Assembly: GCF_032884065.1 (NCBI RefSeq)
Contig: NC_088883.1
Coordinates: forward strand, 28,471,355-28,535,354
Reading direction: 5' to 3'
DNA from: Artemia franciscana
Taxonomy: Eukaryota; Arthropoda; Branchiopoda; Anostraca; Artemiidae
Length of the DNA: 64,000 nt
The translations under genes and the position numbers were made by a program. Of the stretch, positions 37,457-49,209 are shown one piece after another (the first letter of the stretch is position 1; every line of letters begins with the position of its first letter). The notes below the pieces were generated by a model. The model ran no database searches and was not told the DNA's origin. It saw only the letters and a program-made list of their open reading frames with translations.

Positions 37457-38372
37457 TAGCTGTTGGGGTGGCGCTTCGCGCCACCCCAACACCTAGTTGG
37501 TGGGGCGCTTCGCGCCCCCCCCCAAGCCCCCCCGCGCGCGTAAGTCGTTACGCGCCATAATAGTTACGCGCCATTGTAGTTGTGTCCCTATGTCCCACCT
37601 GTGAATATAGATATATATATATATGGTTTTAACTACGTAAAACTTGCGAATATACAACATTCTTTGCTGTCCCATTGTCTTTGCATATAAATAGATTGTC
37701 AGGTTATCCCCCTGTTTCCCCCGGTGTCCCCGTTGTAGTTGTGTCCCTGTGTCCCGGTCGTCATTTATATTCCCTGTGTCCCGGGTCCCGGTCATCATTT
37801 GTATCCCGGTGTCCCGGTCTGTATATACATTCGTTTTTAAGTTTTGTTTTTCTCCTTTATTTTTTTCCTTTTTTTTTCTTTTTTAGCTTATTTAGATTTT
37901 TAGATTTTTTAGTTTTTTTATTAGTTTTTAGTTTTTATTTCTTTTTAGTTTTTTTGTCCCGGTCGTCATTTATATCCCCCTGTTTCCCCCGGTGTCCCCG
38001 TTGTAGTTGTGTCCCTGTGTCCCGGTCGTTATTTATTTTTTAGTTTTTTACCTTTTTTTAGTTTTTTTAGTTTTTTAGCTTTTTTATTTTTTTTATTAGT
38101 TTTTAGTTTTTTTGTAGTTTTTGCCTTTTTTTTAGTTTTTTTAGTTTTTTAGCTTTTTTATTAGTTTTTAGTTTTTTTTGTAGTTTTTGCCTTTTTTTAG
38201 TTTTTTAGTTTTTTAGCTTTTTTATTTTTTTTATTAGTTTTTAGTTTTTTTTGTAGTTTTTGCCTTTTTTTAGTTTTTTCAGTTTTGACGTCACCTGATC
38301 CAGTTTTTTCAGGTGACGTCACCTGATCCACGATCCACAGATCCACAGACAACTTATTTTTATATATATAGA
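37456..38372 (-). mobile_element. Non-autonomous Helitron, 0.92 kb
   Basis: The 3' end is CTAG at 37456-37459 beside the double GCGAAGC hairpin. The 5' end is TC at 38372-38371 with the tatatataaaaataagttgtctg block. The interior has the gaccgggacac minisatellite and the A-rich tract (T-rich on +). TGACGTCA sites lie at about 38288-38330. Confidence 0.85.
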
Positions 38373-38923
38373 TAGTTTTTTTTTTTTACTTATGTCCTGG
38401 TCGTCATTTATACTCCCTGTGTCCCGGTGCTTTGTTGATTGCTAATCGAACATTCCTTTTGTCCTGGTCGCTTTCTCTTTGAGTGTCGTCATTTATTAGT
38501 TTTTTCCTTTTTTTTTAGTTTTTTATTGGTTTTTACCTTTATTTTAGCTTATTTTTCAGTTTTTTCCTTTTTTTTATTTTTTTTTTATTTTTTTTAGTTT
38601 TTTACCTTTTTTTAGTTTTTTTAGTTTTTTTAGTTTTTTAGCTTTTTTACTTTTTTTATTAGTTTTTAGTTTTTTTTTGTAGTTTTTGCCTTTTTTTAGT
38701 TTTTTCAGTTTTTTTTTTAGTTTTTTATTGGTTTTTACCTTTATAGTTTTTTTAGTTTTTTAGCTTTTTTATTTTTTTTATTAGTTTTTAGTTTTTTTTT
38801 TGTAGTTTTTGCCTTTTTTTAGTTTTTTCAGTTTTGACGTCACCTAATCCAGTTTTTTCAGGTGACGTCACCTGACACATCCATCCATCCATCCACAGAC
38901 AGACAACTTATTTTTATATATAT

Positions 38924-38926
<3 letters not shown>
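38373..38926 (-). mobile_element. Non-autonomous Helitron, 5' part
   Basis: 5' end at 38926, TGACGTCA pair at 38835-38875, then the A-rich tract. It matches 12670-13440 of the 12.7-kb element and is broken where the 37456-38372 element lies, which suggests nested insertion or template switching. Confidence 0.75.
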
Positions 38927-38992
<66 letters not shown>

Positions 38993-38994
38993 TA
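38927..38994. repeat. (TA)n array
   Basis: Between adjoining minus-oriented Helitrons. Confidence 0.95.
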
Positions 38995-39686
38995 CTAGCT
39001 GTTGGGGTGGCGCTTCGCGCCACCCCAACACCTAGTTGGTGGGGCGCTTCGCGCCCCCCAAGCCCCCCCGCGTGCGTAAGTCGTTACGCGCCATATTAGT
39101 TACGCGCCATTGTAGTTGTGTCCCTGTGTCCCACCTGTGAATAGAGATAGATATAAATATATTTTTTTAACTACGTAAAACATGCGAATATACAACATTC
39201 TTCGCTGTCCCATTGTCTGTGCATATAAATAGATTGTCAGGTTTACTGACTCTTGAACATGCAACATATAATTGTCCATGGGAAAAACAATCCGTATTCA
39301 GATCTATACCTCATTATTCTAATGATGTGTCCCTGTGTCCCGGTCGTCATTTATATTCCCTGTGTCCCGGTCGTCATTTGTGTCACGGTGTCCCAGTTTG
39401 TAATTTCTCTTTGAGTGTCCCGGTCGTCATTTATATTCCCTGTGTCCCGGTGTCCCGGTCGTCATTTGTGTCCCGGTGTCCCGGTCTGTAATTTCTATTC
39501 GAACAATCCCTGTGTCCCGGTCGTCATTTATATATCCCGCCTGTGCCACCGGCGTCCCCGTTGTAGTTGTGTCCCTGTGTCCCGGTCGTCATTTATGTTC
39601 CTAATTTCATGACGTCAGCCGACACAGAAACATGACGTCACCTGATCCACAGATCCACAGACAGACAACTTATTTTTATATATATA
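38995..39686 (-). mobile_element. Non-autonomous Helitron, 0.69 kb
   Basis: 3' CTAG at 38995-38998 with the double hairpin. A helicase C-terminal coding relic lies at 39175-39330. Copies of the gacgaccgggacac minisatellite follow, with TGACGTCA sites near 39610-39640. The 5' end abuts the next element at 39686/39687 without spacer. Confidence 0.85.
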
Positions 39687-40682
39687 CTAGCTGTTATGTT
39701 TTTAACTACGTAAAACTTGCGAATATACAACATTCTTTGCTGTCCCATTGTCTGTGCATATAAATAGATTGTCAGGTTTACCGACTCTTGAACATGCAAC
39801 ATATAATGGTCCATGGGAAAACAATCCGTATTCAGATCTATACCTCATGATTCTAATGATTGCCCTTGAGCTTTGTTGATGGTGATTGCTAATCGACCAT
39901 TCCCTGAGTCGCCATCGTCATTTATATATCCCCCTGTGCACCCCGGCGTCCCCTTTGTAGTTATGTCCCTGTGTCCCGGTCGTCATTTATATTCCCTGTG
40001 TCCCGGTCGTCATTTGTGTCCCGGTGTTCCAGTCTGTGATTTCTCTTTGAGTGTCCCGGGCGTCATTTATATTCCTTGTGTCCCGGTTTCCCGGTCGTCA
40101 TTTATATCCCCCTGTGCCCCCCGGCGTCCCCATTGTAGTTTTGTCCCTGTGTCCCGGTCGTCATTTATATTCCCTGTGTCCCGGTCGTCATTTGTATCCC
40201 GGTGTCCCGGTCTGTATATACATTCGTTTTTTAGTTTTGTTTTTCTCCTTTATTTTTTTCCTTTTTTCTTTTTTTTTCTTTTTTAGTTTATTTAGATTTT
40301 TAGATTTTTTAGTTTTTTTTATTAGTTTTTAGTTTTTTTGTAGTTTTTACCATTTTTTTAGTTTTTTTTAGTTTTTTTTTTTTACTTATGTCCTGGTCGT
40401 CATTTATACTCCCTGTGTCCCGGTCGTCATTTGTGTCTCGGTGCTTTGTTGATTGCTAATTTATATTATATTTATATTTATATTTTTTATATTTATTAAT
40501 ATTTTTTAGTTTTCTTTTTCTCTTATTTTTCAGTTTTTTCCTTTTTTTTAGTTTTTTCTTTTTTAGTTTTTAGTTTTTTTTGTTTTTTAATAATTCAGAC
40601 GTTATATGCGGACAAACACGACGTCACTCGACAGACAGACAGACAGACATAACCCACAAACAACTTATTTTTATATATATTA
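39687..40682 (-). mobile_element. Non-autonomous Helitron with deleted 3' hairpin
   Basis: It begins with ctagctgtta, but the hairpin and gcgcgtaac region are gone: the terminus joins straight to the tttttaactacgtaaaac coding relic. The minisatellite and A-rich tract follow, and a 5' end lies near 40682. If the hairpin is needed for ending transposition, this copy should be immobile. Confidence 0.75.
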
Positions 40683-41110
40683 ATTCATATTTTTTTAGTT
40701 TTCTTTTTCTCTTTTATTTTTCAGTTTTTTCCTTTTTTTTAGTTTTTTTCTTTTTTAGTTTTTAGTTTTTTTTAGTTTTTTACCTTTTTTTAGTTTTTTT
40801 TAGTTTTTTTAGTTTTTTAGCTTTTTTAGTTTTTTTTATTAGTTTTTATTTTTTTTGTAGTTTTTGCCTTTTTTTATTTTTTCAGTTTTTTTTTAGTTAT
40901 TAGATTTTTACCTTTTTTTAGTTTTTTTTAGTTTTTTAGCTTTTTTAGTTTTTTTTTCTTTTTAGTTTTTTTTGTAGTTTTTACCATTTTTAGTTTTTTT
41001 CTTCTTTTTTATTAGTGTGAAATAATTCAGACATCATATGCGGACAAACATGACGTTTCCTGATCCACAGATCCACAGATCCACAGACAACTTATTTTTA
41101 TATATATAGA
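40683..41110 (-). mobile_element. Helitron 5' fragment
   Basis: A-rich tract (T-rich on +) and 5' terminal block ending at 41110, facing the plus-oriented element that starts at 41121. Confidence 0.7.
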
Positions 41111-41120
41111 TATATATATA

Positions 41121-42530
41121 TCTATATATATAAAAATAAGTTGTCTGTCTGTGGATGTGTGGATGGATGTGTCAGGTGACGTCACCTGAAAAAACTGGAT
41201 CAGGTGACGTCAAAACTGAAAAAACTAAAAAAAGGCAAAAACTACAAAAAAAACTAAAAACTAATAAAAAAAAATAAAAAAGCTAAAAAACTAAAAAAAC
41301 TAAAAAAAGGCAAAAACTACAAAAAAACTAAAAACTAATAAAAAAGCTAAAAAACTAAAAAAACTAAAAAAAGGCAAAAACTACAAAAAAAACTAAAAAC
41401 TAATAAAAAAAATAAAAAAGCTAAAAAACTAAAAAAACTAAAAAAACTAAAAAAAGGTAAAAAACTAAAAAAACTAAAAACTAAAAAAAACTAAAAAAAA
41501 GGAAAAAACTGAAAAATAAGCTAAAATAAAGGTAAAAACCAATAAAAAACTAAAAAAAAACTGAAAAAACTAAAAAAAGGCAAAAACTACAAAAAAAACT
41601 AAAAACTAATAAAAAAAGTAAAAAAGCTAAAAAACTAAAAAAACTAAAAAAACTAAAAAAAGGTAAAAAACTAAAAACAATAAAAAATAAAAAAAAACTA
41701 AAAAAAAGGAAAAAACTGAAAAATAAGCTAAAATAAATGACGACACTCAAAGAGAAAGCGACCAGGACAAAAGGAATGTTCGATTAGCAATCAACAAAGC
41801 ACCGGGACACAGGGAGTATAAATGACGACCAGGACATAAGTAAAAAAAAAATTAACAAAACTAAAAAGAAGGTAAAAACTACAAAAAAACTAAAAAGAAA
41901 AAAAAAACTAAAAACTAATAAAAAAACTAAAAAATCTAAAAATCTAAATAAACTAAAAAAGAAAAAAAAAGGAAAAAAATAAAGGAGAAAAACAAAACTA
42001 AAAAACGAATGTATATACAGACCGGTACACCGGGATACAAATGACGACCGGGACACAGGGAATATAAATGACGACCGGGACACAGGGACACAACTACAAC
42101 GGGGACACCGGGGGAAACAGGGGGATATAAATGACAACCGGGACAAAAAAACTAAAAAGAAAAACAAAACTAAAAAACGAATGTATATACAGACCGGGAC
42201 ACCGGGATACAAATGACGACCGGGACACAGGGAATATAAATGACGACCGGGACACAGGGACACAACTACAACGGGGACACCGGGGGAAACAGGGGGATGT
42301 AAATGACGACCGGGACACCGGGACAGGGAATGGTCGATTAGCAATCACCATCAACAAAGCTCAAGGGCAATCATTAGAATCATGAGGTATAGATCTGAAT
42401 ACAGATTGTTTTCCCATGGACCATTATATGTTGCATGTTCAAGAGTCGGTAAACCTGACAATCTATTTATATGCAAAGACAATGGGACAGCAAAGAATGT
42501 TGTATATTCGCAAGTTTTACGTAGTTAAAA

Positions 42531-42616
<86 letters not shown>

Positions 42617-42773
42617 ATCTATATTCACAGGTGGGACATAGGGACACAACTACAATGGCGCGTAACTATTATGGCGCGTAACGACTTACGCGCGCGGGGG
42701 GGCTTGGGGGGGGCGCGAAGCGCCCCCACCAACTAGGTGTTGGGGTGGCGCGAAGCGCCACCCCAACAGCTAG
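41121..42773 (+). mobile_element. Non-autonomous Helitron, 1.65 kb
   Basis: TC at 41121 and CTAG at 42770-42773 with the double hairpin. It has a TGACGTCA pair at 41177 and about 41204, an A-rich tract to about 41730 and the gaccgggacac minisatellite (41800-42330). A helicase C-terminal relic (42335-42526) is followed by a (TA)n array inside the element (42533-42614). Very similar to the 12.7-kb element. Confidence 0.9.
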
Positions 42774-42777
42774 TATG

Positions 42778-42928
<151 letters not shown>

Positions 42929-43243
42929 TAACTGTTGGGGTGGCGCTTCGTGCCCCCCAAGCCCCCCGCGTGCGTAAGTCGTTACGTGCCATATTAGTTA
43001 CGCGCCATTGTAGTTGTGTCCCTGTGTCCCACCTGTGAATATAGATAGATTTATATATGTGTTTCAAACTAAGTAAAACTTGCGAATATACAACATTCTT
43101 GGCTTTCCCATTGTCTGTGCATATACAAAGCCTTATGTACTAATAATGACGTCATATGCAAACGCTCTTTTTACAAACAAACAAACATGCATACACACAA
43201 CTCGTTTTTATATAGATAGATAGATAGACAGATACAATACAAA

Positions 43244-43570
43244 CTAACTGCGTAAAACTTGCGAATATACAACATTCTTCGCTGTCCAATTGTCGCTGCA
43301 TATAAATAGATTGTCAGGTTTACCGACCCTCGAACATGCAACGTACAATTGTCCATGGGAAAAACAATCAGTATTAAGATCTGTACCACATTTTTCTAAT
43401 GATTGACCTTGAGCTTTGTTAATGGTGATTGCAAATGCTAATCGAATTGGGAATTGCAATCTTTTAAATTGAAAAGGCAGATCCGTTGGAATCATGGGAA
43501 AGCGAGGAATAAGAACAGCCTCACCCTCAAAAGGCCCTGTCAAGATTGTGGCCTCTATTAGGTTTTCCAT
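43244..43570 (-). pseudogene. Helitron helicase C-terminus after the frameshift
   Basis: 108 codons in the shifted frame, MENLIEATILTGPFEGEAVL to VVYSQVLRS. It contains AITINKAQGQSLE and LYVACSRVGKPDNL, the C-terminal PIF1-family helicase motifs, and the natural stop. It continues the 777-codon frame. Confidence 0.88.
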
Positions 43571-45860
43571 TGTTTTTTTTTTTTACGGCAAGTCGCGTGC
43601 CATTGCAAAGCTTTGGTGGGTTGATCTTTCTTAAAAGTATTATTGGTACGCCTATTTTTAGTTGTAGCACGTGTGGTGGGAACCCTGAAAGATCCACGGA
43701 ATTTAAAAATTCAGATGGATAATTAACCGCTTCATTTGGTTCCAAAACTGTGTCGACTGACTTGTAAAGGACTGCCTGGTCTCGAATCTTGGTCAAAACA
43801 ATATTGTTGATTTCGTGGACGTCTATATTTTTGGGTACAAGAATCGCTCTTTCACTTAGCCATTTATTATTTTTATAATTGTTTAGAATATTCGGAAATA
43901 CTTTTTCAATTAATTCATTTTTGGACGTCACTAAATTACAGAAATCAGCAGGTAGTTGTATACGTCCTAAAATTGAGTCTACTGGGAGCTTTCCGTTTCC
44001 AATTGCCAGCAATTGATCTGAAAATGTTTGACCAGAGTCATCGTTTTGCAATCTGACACGCATATTTGTGGTTAATTTTAATGTTTTTACGTGTGCCCAT
44101 AAATTAGAATTTTTCAGGCAAGCATTCATTTCGTCTGCAGGAGTTGATCTAGGTATTATAGGTAATGTTTGCCTGAAATCTCCCGCAAGCAATATTAATG
44201 TGCTGCCAAAGGGTTTCGACTTCCCTCGCAAATCTTTCAAGCATTGATCCAGAGCCTCGAGCGATTTTTTGTGTGCCATTGTGCACTCATCCCAAATAAT
44301 AAGTTTGCATTGCTGCAATACTTTACCCATCCCAGATGATTTGGAAATTTTCCACGTGGGAGTTTCTGTAGAATGCAAATTCAGAGGCAATTTCAAAGCG
44401 GAATGAGCAGTTCTTCCATCGGGCAGCAATGTTGCGGCTATTCCGGACGACGCAATTGCCAACACTGTATCATTTTTTGATCGAATTGATGCCAGAATCA
44501 GTTTTATTACAAACGTTTTACCAGTACCTCCTGGCGCATCCAAAAAGAAAATTTCTCCAACGTTGTTATCGACACAATGCATTATCGTATCATAAATGTC
44601 TTTTTGTTCCGACGTTAACTTGGAAATGTTATTTTGTACATACGACAATAGATCACTCGTACTGTAACTTTGTTTACGATCCAATTCTACACATGACGAA
44701 ACAGCATCGATACGGTTAGGTGAAGGCATTCCCAAATCCTGAAGTGGTTTGTTTGCCATACGTACGCACAAATCTTCTATAATAACTAAAGTGTAGTTAT
44801 AAATTTCTAATGTAAAATCAAAAGTCATATCTGACGTCTCTAACTGTTTTCGATGGAGTATATCTTCGGACATTTTTGACTTATATTTTTCCCATAACTC
44901 TGTAGGAGCTGATTGAGAGCAAGTTGTTAAAATGATGCCAAACAATGCACGAATTTGACTTGGAGTTGACGTTTCGCACGCGTCATTGATGCAGTTATCC
45001 CAGTGTTGGTCATTCTCCAATAAATTCAGAGCTTGGCATGCACTACGGTAAGTGTCATGTATAGTACCGTTTACAGTTCTCAAATGCTCAAAGGATGTCG
45101 CATCGGGTACATTCACCAAAAGCAGGCGTAGAAAGAAGCATTCATGTTGATTGGGGTGAACGGTGCAGAGTCTTCCTATCGTGGTATCTTTGAAGATGGT
45201 AGGTTGGCCGTCGACTGACTTACCCTGTTTTCGACGTTCAAATACTTTATTTTTAGTATTCCACGTGTAATACGAAGGCACTTCAGTATACAGCAGTTTT
45301 TTTGCAAAAGAACCATTTTTGCAAAGCGAAAAGAAACCGGTTAACTTTGTATCCGGTGGATTCAGGGCTCTTTGTTGCACGTTGGTTTCAGAGAAATAAA
45401 CACGATGACCATTCTGTAAATGTACCGATAAATGAACAACAGCTGGACTACGTTCATGTATCGGAAATGAAAGAATTCGCCAAACAGCTTCATTACTGCT
45501 TATGTATCTTCCAGCCTGATATTGTACGATTTCGTCGATATCTTTGATTTCGGGATGCAAGCCAAAAACTGCCATGTCACTGCATTTGTTGGCGCATTTA
45601 CATATGTACTTGATTGCCTTTACGGAGTTACAGTATTCAACGTTTATGTGTGCATTAAATGTTTTTGATAATAATGGGGAATATGGAACAACCCACTGGT
45701 TATCTACTTCGATGGTGGTACCGTTACGCTTCTTTATTATTGCTGTTTTACCGCCATCTTCAGTAGATCTTCTTCTATATTGTGGGTAACCATCATTGCC
45801 AGTAATTGTGTTGGATACTAAAAGTCGAGGATATTGCTTTGTGCACCTTCCTTTGGCCAT
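43527..45860 (-). pseudogene. Helitron Rep end and PIF1-like helicase, frameshifted
   Basis: 777 codons. Residues 80-95 hold the Rep tyrosine segment AIKYICKCANKCSD: Tyr85 is present, but Cys89 stands where the second tyrosine (Y-x3-Y) is expected. The helicase follows: Walker A APGGTGKT near residue 440, Walker B IIWDECTM near 518, LLAGDFRQTLPII near 555. An extra base in an A tract at about 43575 shifts the frame, and the frame ends in unrelated residues at 43527. The ATG at 45860 is internal to the ancestral protein. In a working element the helicase unwinds DNA 5' to 3' behind Rep. Confidence 0.9.
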
Positions 45861-45877
45861 GCATGGTGAATTTTCGT

Positions 45878-47935
45878 TCAGTGCACCGCAAGTATTTCTT
45901 CAGGTATTTCAGCGGAAATCGCATCATCAATTTCGTTCGAAGTAATTTTTTTATGCAGCCAGATTAGCATATGTGCGTGTGGCAAACCTCGTTTTTTCCA
46001 TTCCACTAAGTACATCCAGCATCGCACTGACCCAAACACTTCAAAATTTACTATGTAGTTTATCAGTGATTTCAACTTTTGCCGGAAGACACGGGCCGTA
46101 ATGTCATGTCTATGAACCGCCGATTGTCCTTGGAGTAAAAGCTGCAGTATCTCGTCCCAAGATTGATTACATGTAAATGTAATAAATAAATCTGGAAGAC
46201 CATAGAGACGAACATACGCAATAGCATCTTGAGCATATTCATGCATATGACGGGGACTGCCAGCATATGACGAAGGTAAAATTGTTAATCTTCCAACGTT
46301 TGTGGTATTACCGTCATTTATAACTGCATCTCGCAAATGAATGTATTGTTCAGAGCAGAGCTTGGTCTGATTCTGGCGGATATATAGCAACCGTTCTGAT
46401 TCAATTTTAGCATACATATCAACGACGAATTGGTGAAACAATTGACGGCATTTTAAAATATAATTTTCTTCATCCTGTCAAATCATTTGTCTATAGGAAT
46501 GATAATGCATTGCACTGCATTTCTTATTCATTTCTTTGTTAGTGGCTGGATTTATCAATTTAATATTGAAGTGATAGCCGTCGTCTCTATCCCAAAAAAT
46601 GATAGGATATTGTAGGGCATCGTAGCATCGATGAGTTTCAGCAATTCTTAACAACTGAGCGTTTCGCTTATGAAGAATAATATCTCGAGGTAAGAACTGA
46701 TCACCGACCATAACGATTGCCACTTCGTCGATAGTTGGAACATTGTATCTACGCACATGTTGGCCAGGAGGCGTTTTGTCAGCGGAAATAAAAATTTTAT
46801 GCGTATCAGTAGGCATCAAATCGATGGCTGTTTTGAACAGACGCACTAAATTATTATTTTCGTGGAAAAGATGTTGCAATTGGGAAACGATTGTCCTTTC
46901 AACGTTGGGAGAAATTTCGCAACGTGCATTCAATTCAGAATTTCTATCACTGATGAAGTACAATTGTAAAAATTTATGATTCTCGCCTGAAAATGGTAGA
47001 AGGGACCCTGCTCTATGATAAATTTGCCCTTTTACTTTGAAAGTAGACATAAATTGATCTGGATTTTCGATTTGGGCTCCAAACGACGTCATTTGGAAAC
47101 ATGAGTTATATTTTCTGATTTGTGACAAAAAACGCTTAGATTCTGACGTAGTTCCAGTAAGGAAAGTCTTCAATGGCTCTAGTGGTGCAGCCAATAGAGG
47201 AAGTTTAACTTTTCCTGAGGCGCAACACATTCCCATTGTTTCACCATTGAATTTCAAGGCCTTGCAATAGGGACAAATTTTAGACATAGTCCCGATTTGA
47301 ACACATCTACTCAAGCTATAATCATCGACTGGGCTGTACCTGAATGCCAGGCGATAACTTTCAGGTTGCTCTGATTCCTCGGCACGCTTTCTTTTCTTAC
47401 TTTCTCTATCAGCAGCAAGCCTGATTTTTTGCTGTTCTTGTGATTCCTCGGCACGCCTTCTTTTTTCACTTTCTCTTTTAGCAGCAAGTCTGGTTTCATG
47501 TTGCTCTGGTAGTTCCTCGGCATGCCTTCTTTTTTCACTTTCTCTTTTAGCAGCAAGTCTGGTTTCATGTTGCTCTGGTAGTTCCTCGGCATGCTTTCTT
47601 TTTTCACTTTCTCTTTTAGCAGCAAGTCTGGTTTCGCATTGCTCTGGTAGTTCCTCGGCACGCTTTCTGTTCTTTCTTGCTCTATCAGCCTCAAGCCTGT
47701 TTCCTTGCTGTTCTTTTGATTCCTCGGCACGCTTTCTTTTCTTACTTTCTCTATCAGCCTCAAGCCTGTTTCCTTGCTGTTCTTTTGATTCCTCGGCACG
47801 CTTTTTTTTCTTACTTTCTCTATCAGCAGCAAGTTTTTTGGCATAGACTCTTTGAGCATCTTCCTCGGCTGTTGCCATTGTAAGTTCATCAGTCATTTTA
47901 CAGTTAAACATTAATAGATTTCTACGTGAACGCAT
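45878..47935 (-). pseudogene. Helitron N-terminal and Rep (HUH) region, with in-frame stop
   Basis: One frame with a TGA at 46480-46478, probably from CGA, splitting it into 485 and 187 codons. Residues about 20-200 are charged repeats (RESxKRRxAEExxEQ, 23-residue unit). A zinc-finger-like CPYCKALKFNGE...MCCASG follows, then the Helitron N-terminal domain. After the stop come the Rep motifs: LFITFTCNQSW and the metal-binding KRGLPHAHMLIWL (H-x-H, intact). It ends prematurely at 45878, where a deletion and frameshift remove the segment that should lead into NSPCMAKGRCTKQYPR. In a working element Rep nicks and joins single-stranded DNA during rolling-circle transposition. Confidence 0.9.
47360..47870 (-). 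repeat. 69-bp coding tandem repeat in the Helitron ORF
   Basis: About seven to eight units, each giving a 23-residue charged segment (for instance RHAEELPEQHETRLAAKRESEK). The derivatives at 32.2 and 35.2 kb have a single unit, so unit number varies among copies. Probably coiled coil. Confidence 0.9.
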
Positions 47936-48076
47936 GTCTTAAATATCTTTAATGACGTCACCGTCATAACATAAATGACGACAACTAACCTCATGACGTC
48001 AGTCAACACACAAACATGACGTCACCCGACAGACAGACCCACACATCCACAGACAACTTATTTTTATATATATAGA

Positions 48077-48079
48077 TAT

Positions 48080-48155
<76 letters not shown>
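48077..48155. repeat. (TA)n array at the 5' end of the large Helitron
   Basis: Alternating TA after a short cacaca stretch. Confidence 0.95.
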
Positions 48156-48179
48156 CGGGTAGTTTAGACAAAATCTCAA

Positions 48180-49205
48180 AACTTGATAGGGCGAATTTTG
48201 GTAAAATACGGTTAGAGTAGAGGGCTAGTTGCAATCAGATTACTTTTTACTCTCAAAAAGGAAACTAGAACTTTAAATTTCTAGTTATTCAAGTCTCCTT
48301 TGAAGTTTACCTCTTCCGTAAAAACCTTATATGCCATCGGGCATAATTTACATCCCTTCTTTTTGGGCTCTGAGGAGGTATGTTGACCTCGAATTGTTTG
48401 TTATCAGACTGTTGTCCTATTTTAAAAATGGTTATCTTAAAGTTTTGATTTAATACATTTAGGGAAAAGAGAATATGTGTAAGGGGGTATGGAGTAAATA
48501 CCCTCCATTGAATTTTCAATTATAAAAAGTGAATTAGAACTTTCAATTTCCAATAAAATGAGCCATCTTTGAAGTTTATACGACCACTCCATACATAAAA
48601 ACAGTGTATGCTCGAGATCCTTACCTTACAATACTTGCCCACTGGCTATGGGGGCTAGCTGTCCCCGATCAATTTTGACGCCTAAAGAGGGGACTAGAAC
48701 TTTAGATTTCCAATCAAATGAGCCCTCTCTGAAGTTTATGCGAGAATCCTTTCTATAAGAACCATATATGCCCCCAGGGCATAACTTACAACGCCTGCCC
48801 CACAGCCAAGGGGGTTATGTCGACCCCTGAGTTTTTGAAAAAAGGGCGTGAAGGGATAGTTTGTCTACGATTTCTTTTGAATCTGAAAAATTGAACTATA
48901 ACTTTCAATTTCTAATCAAATGAACCCTCTCTGAAGTTTATACGAGTATTCCGTCTATAAGAGCCATATATTCCCCCAGATCATAACTTAAAATCCCTGC
49001 CCCCGGACCGTGCGGAGTTGTGTTGACCCCAGAATTGTTGCTATATGATCTTTGATAAAAAATTTTTTAGATAAAATAGCTATCTCAAAGTTTTAGGGGG
49101 GACTATTTGCCCTCCTATTACTTTTGACTTTTAAAGGGATGCTAGAATTTCTGACTTACAATCGAATGAAGTTTATACGAGCGACCCCTTCCATATGAAG
49201 TTACT
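48180..49205. repeat. Tandem and dispersed repeat block
   Basis: The block agaactttcaatttcca, followed by atgagcc(a/c)tct.tgaagtttata, cataagaaccatatatg-like and gcataacttaca blocks, recurs at about 48250, 48535, 48690, 48900 and 49150. A relative lies at 23.4 kb. Related to the middle part of family B. Confidence 0.75.
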
Positions 49206-49209
49206 CTGA

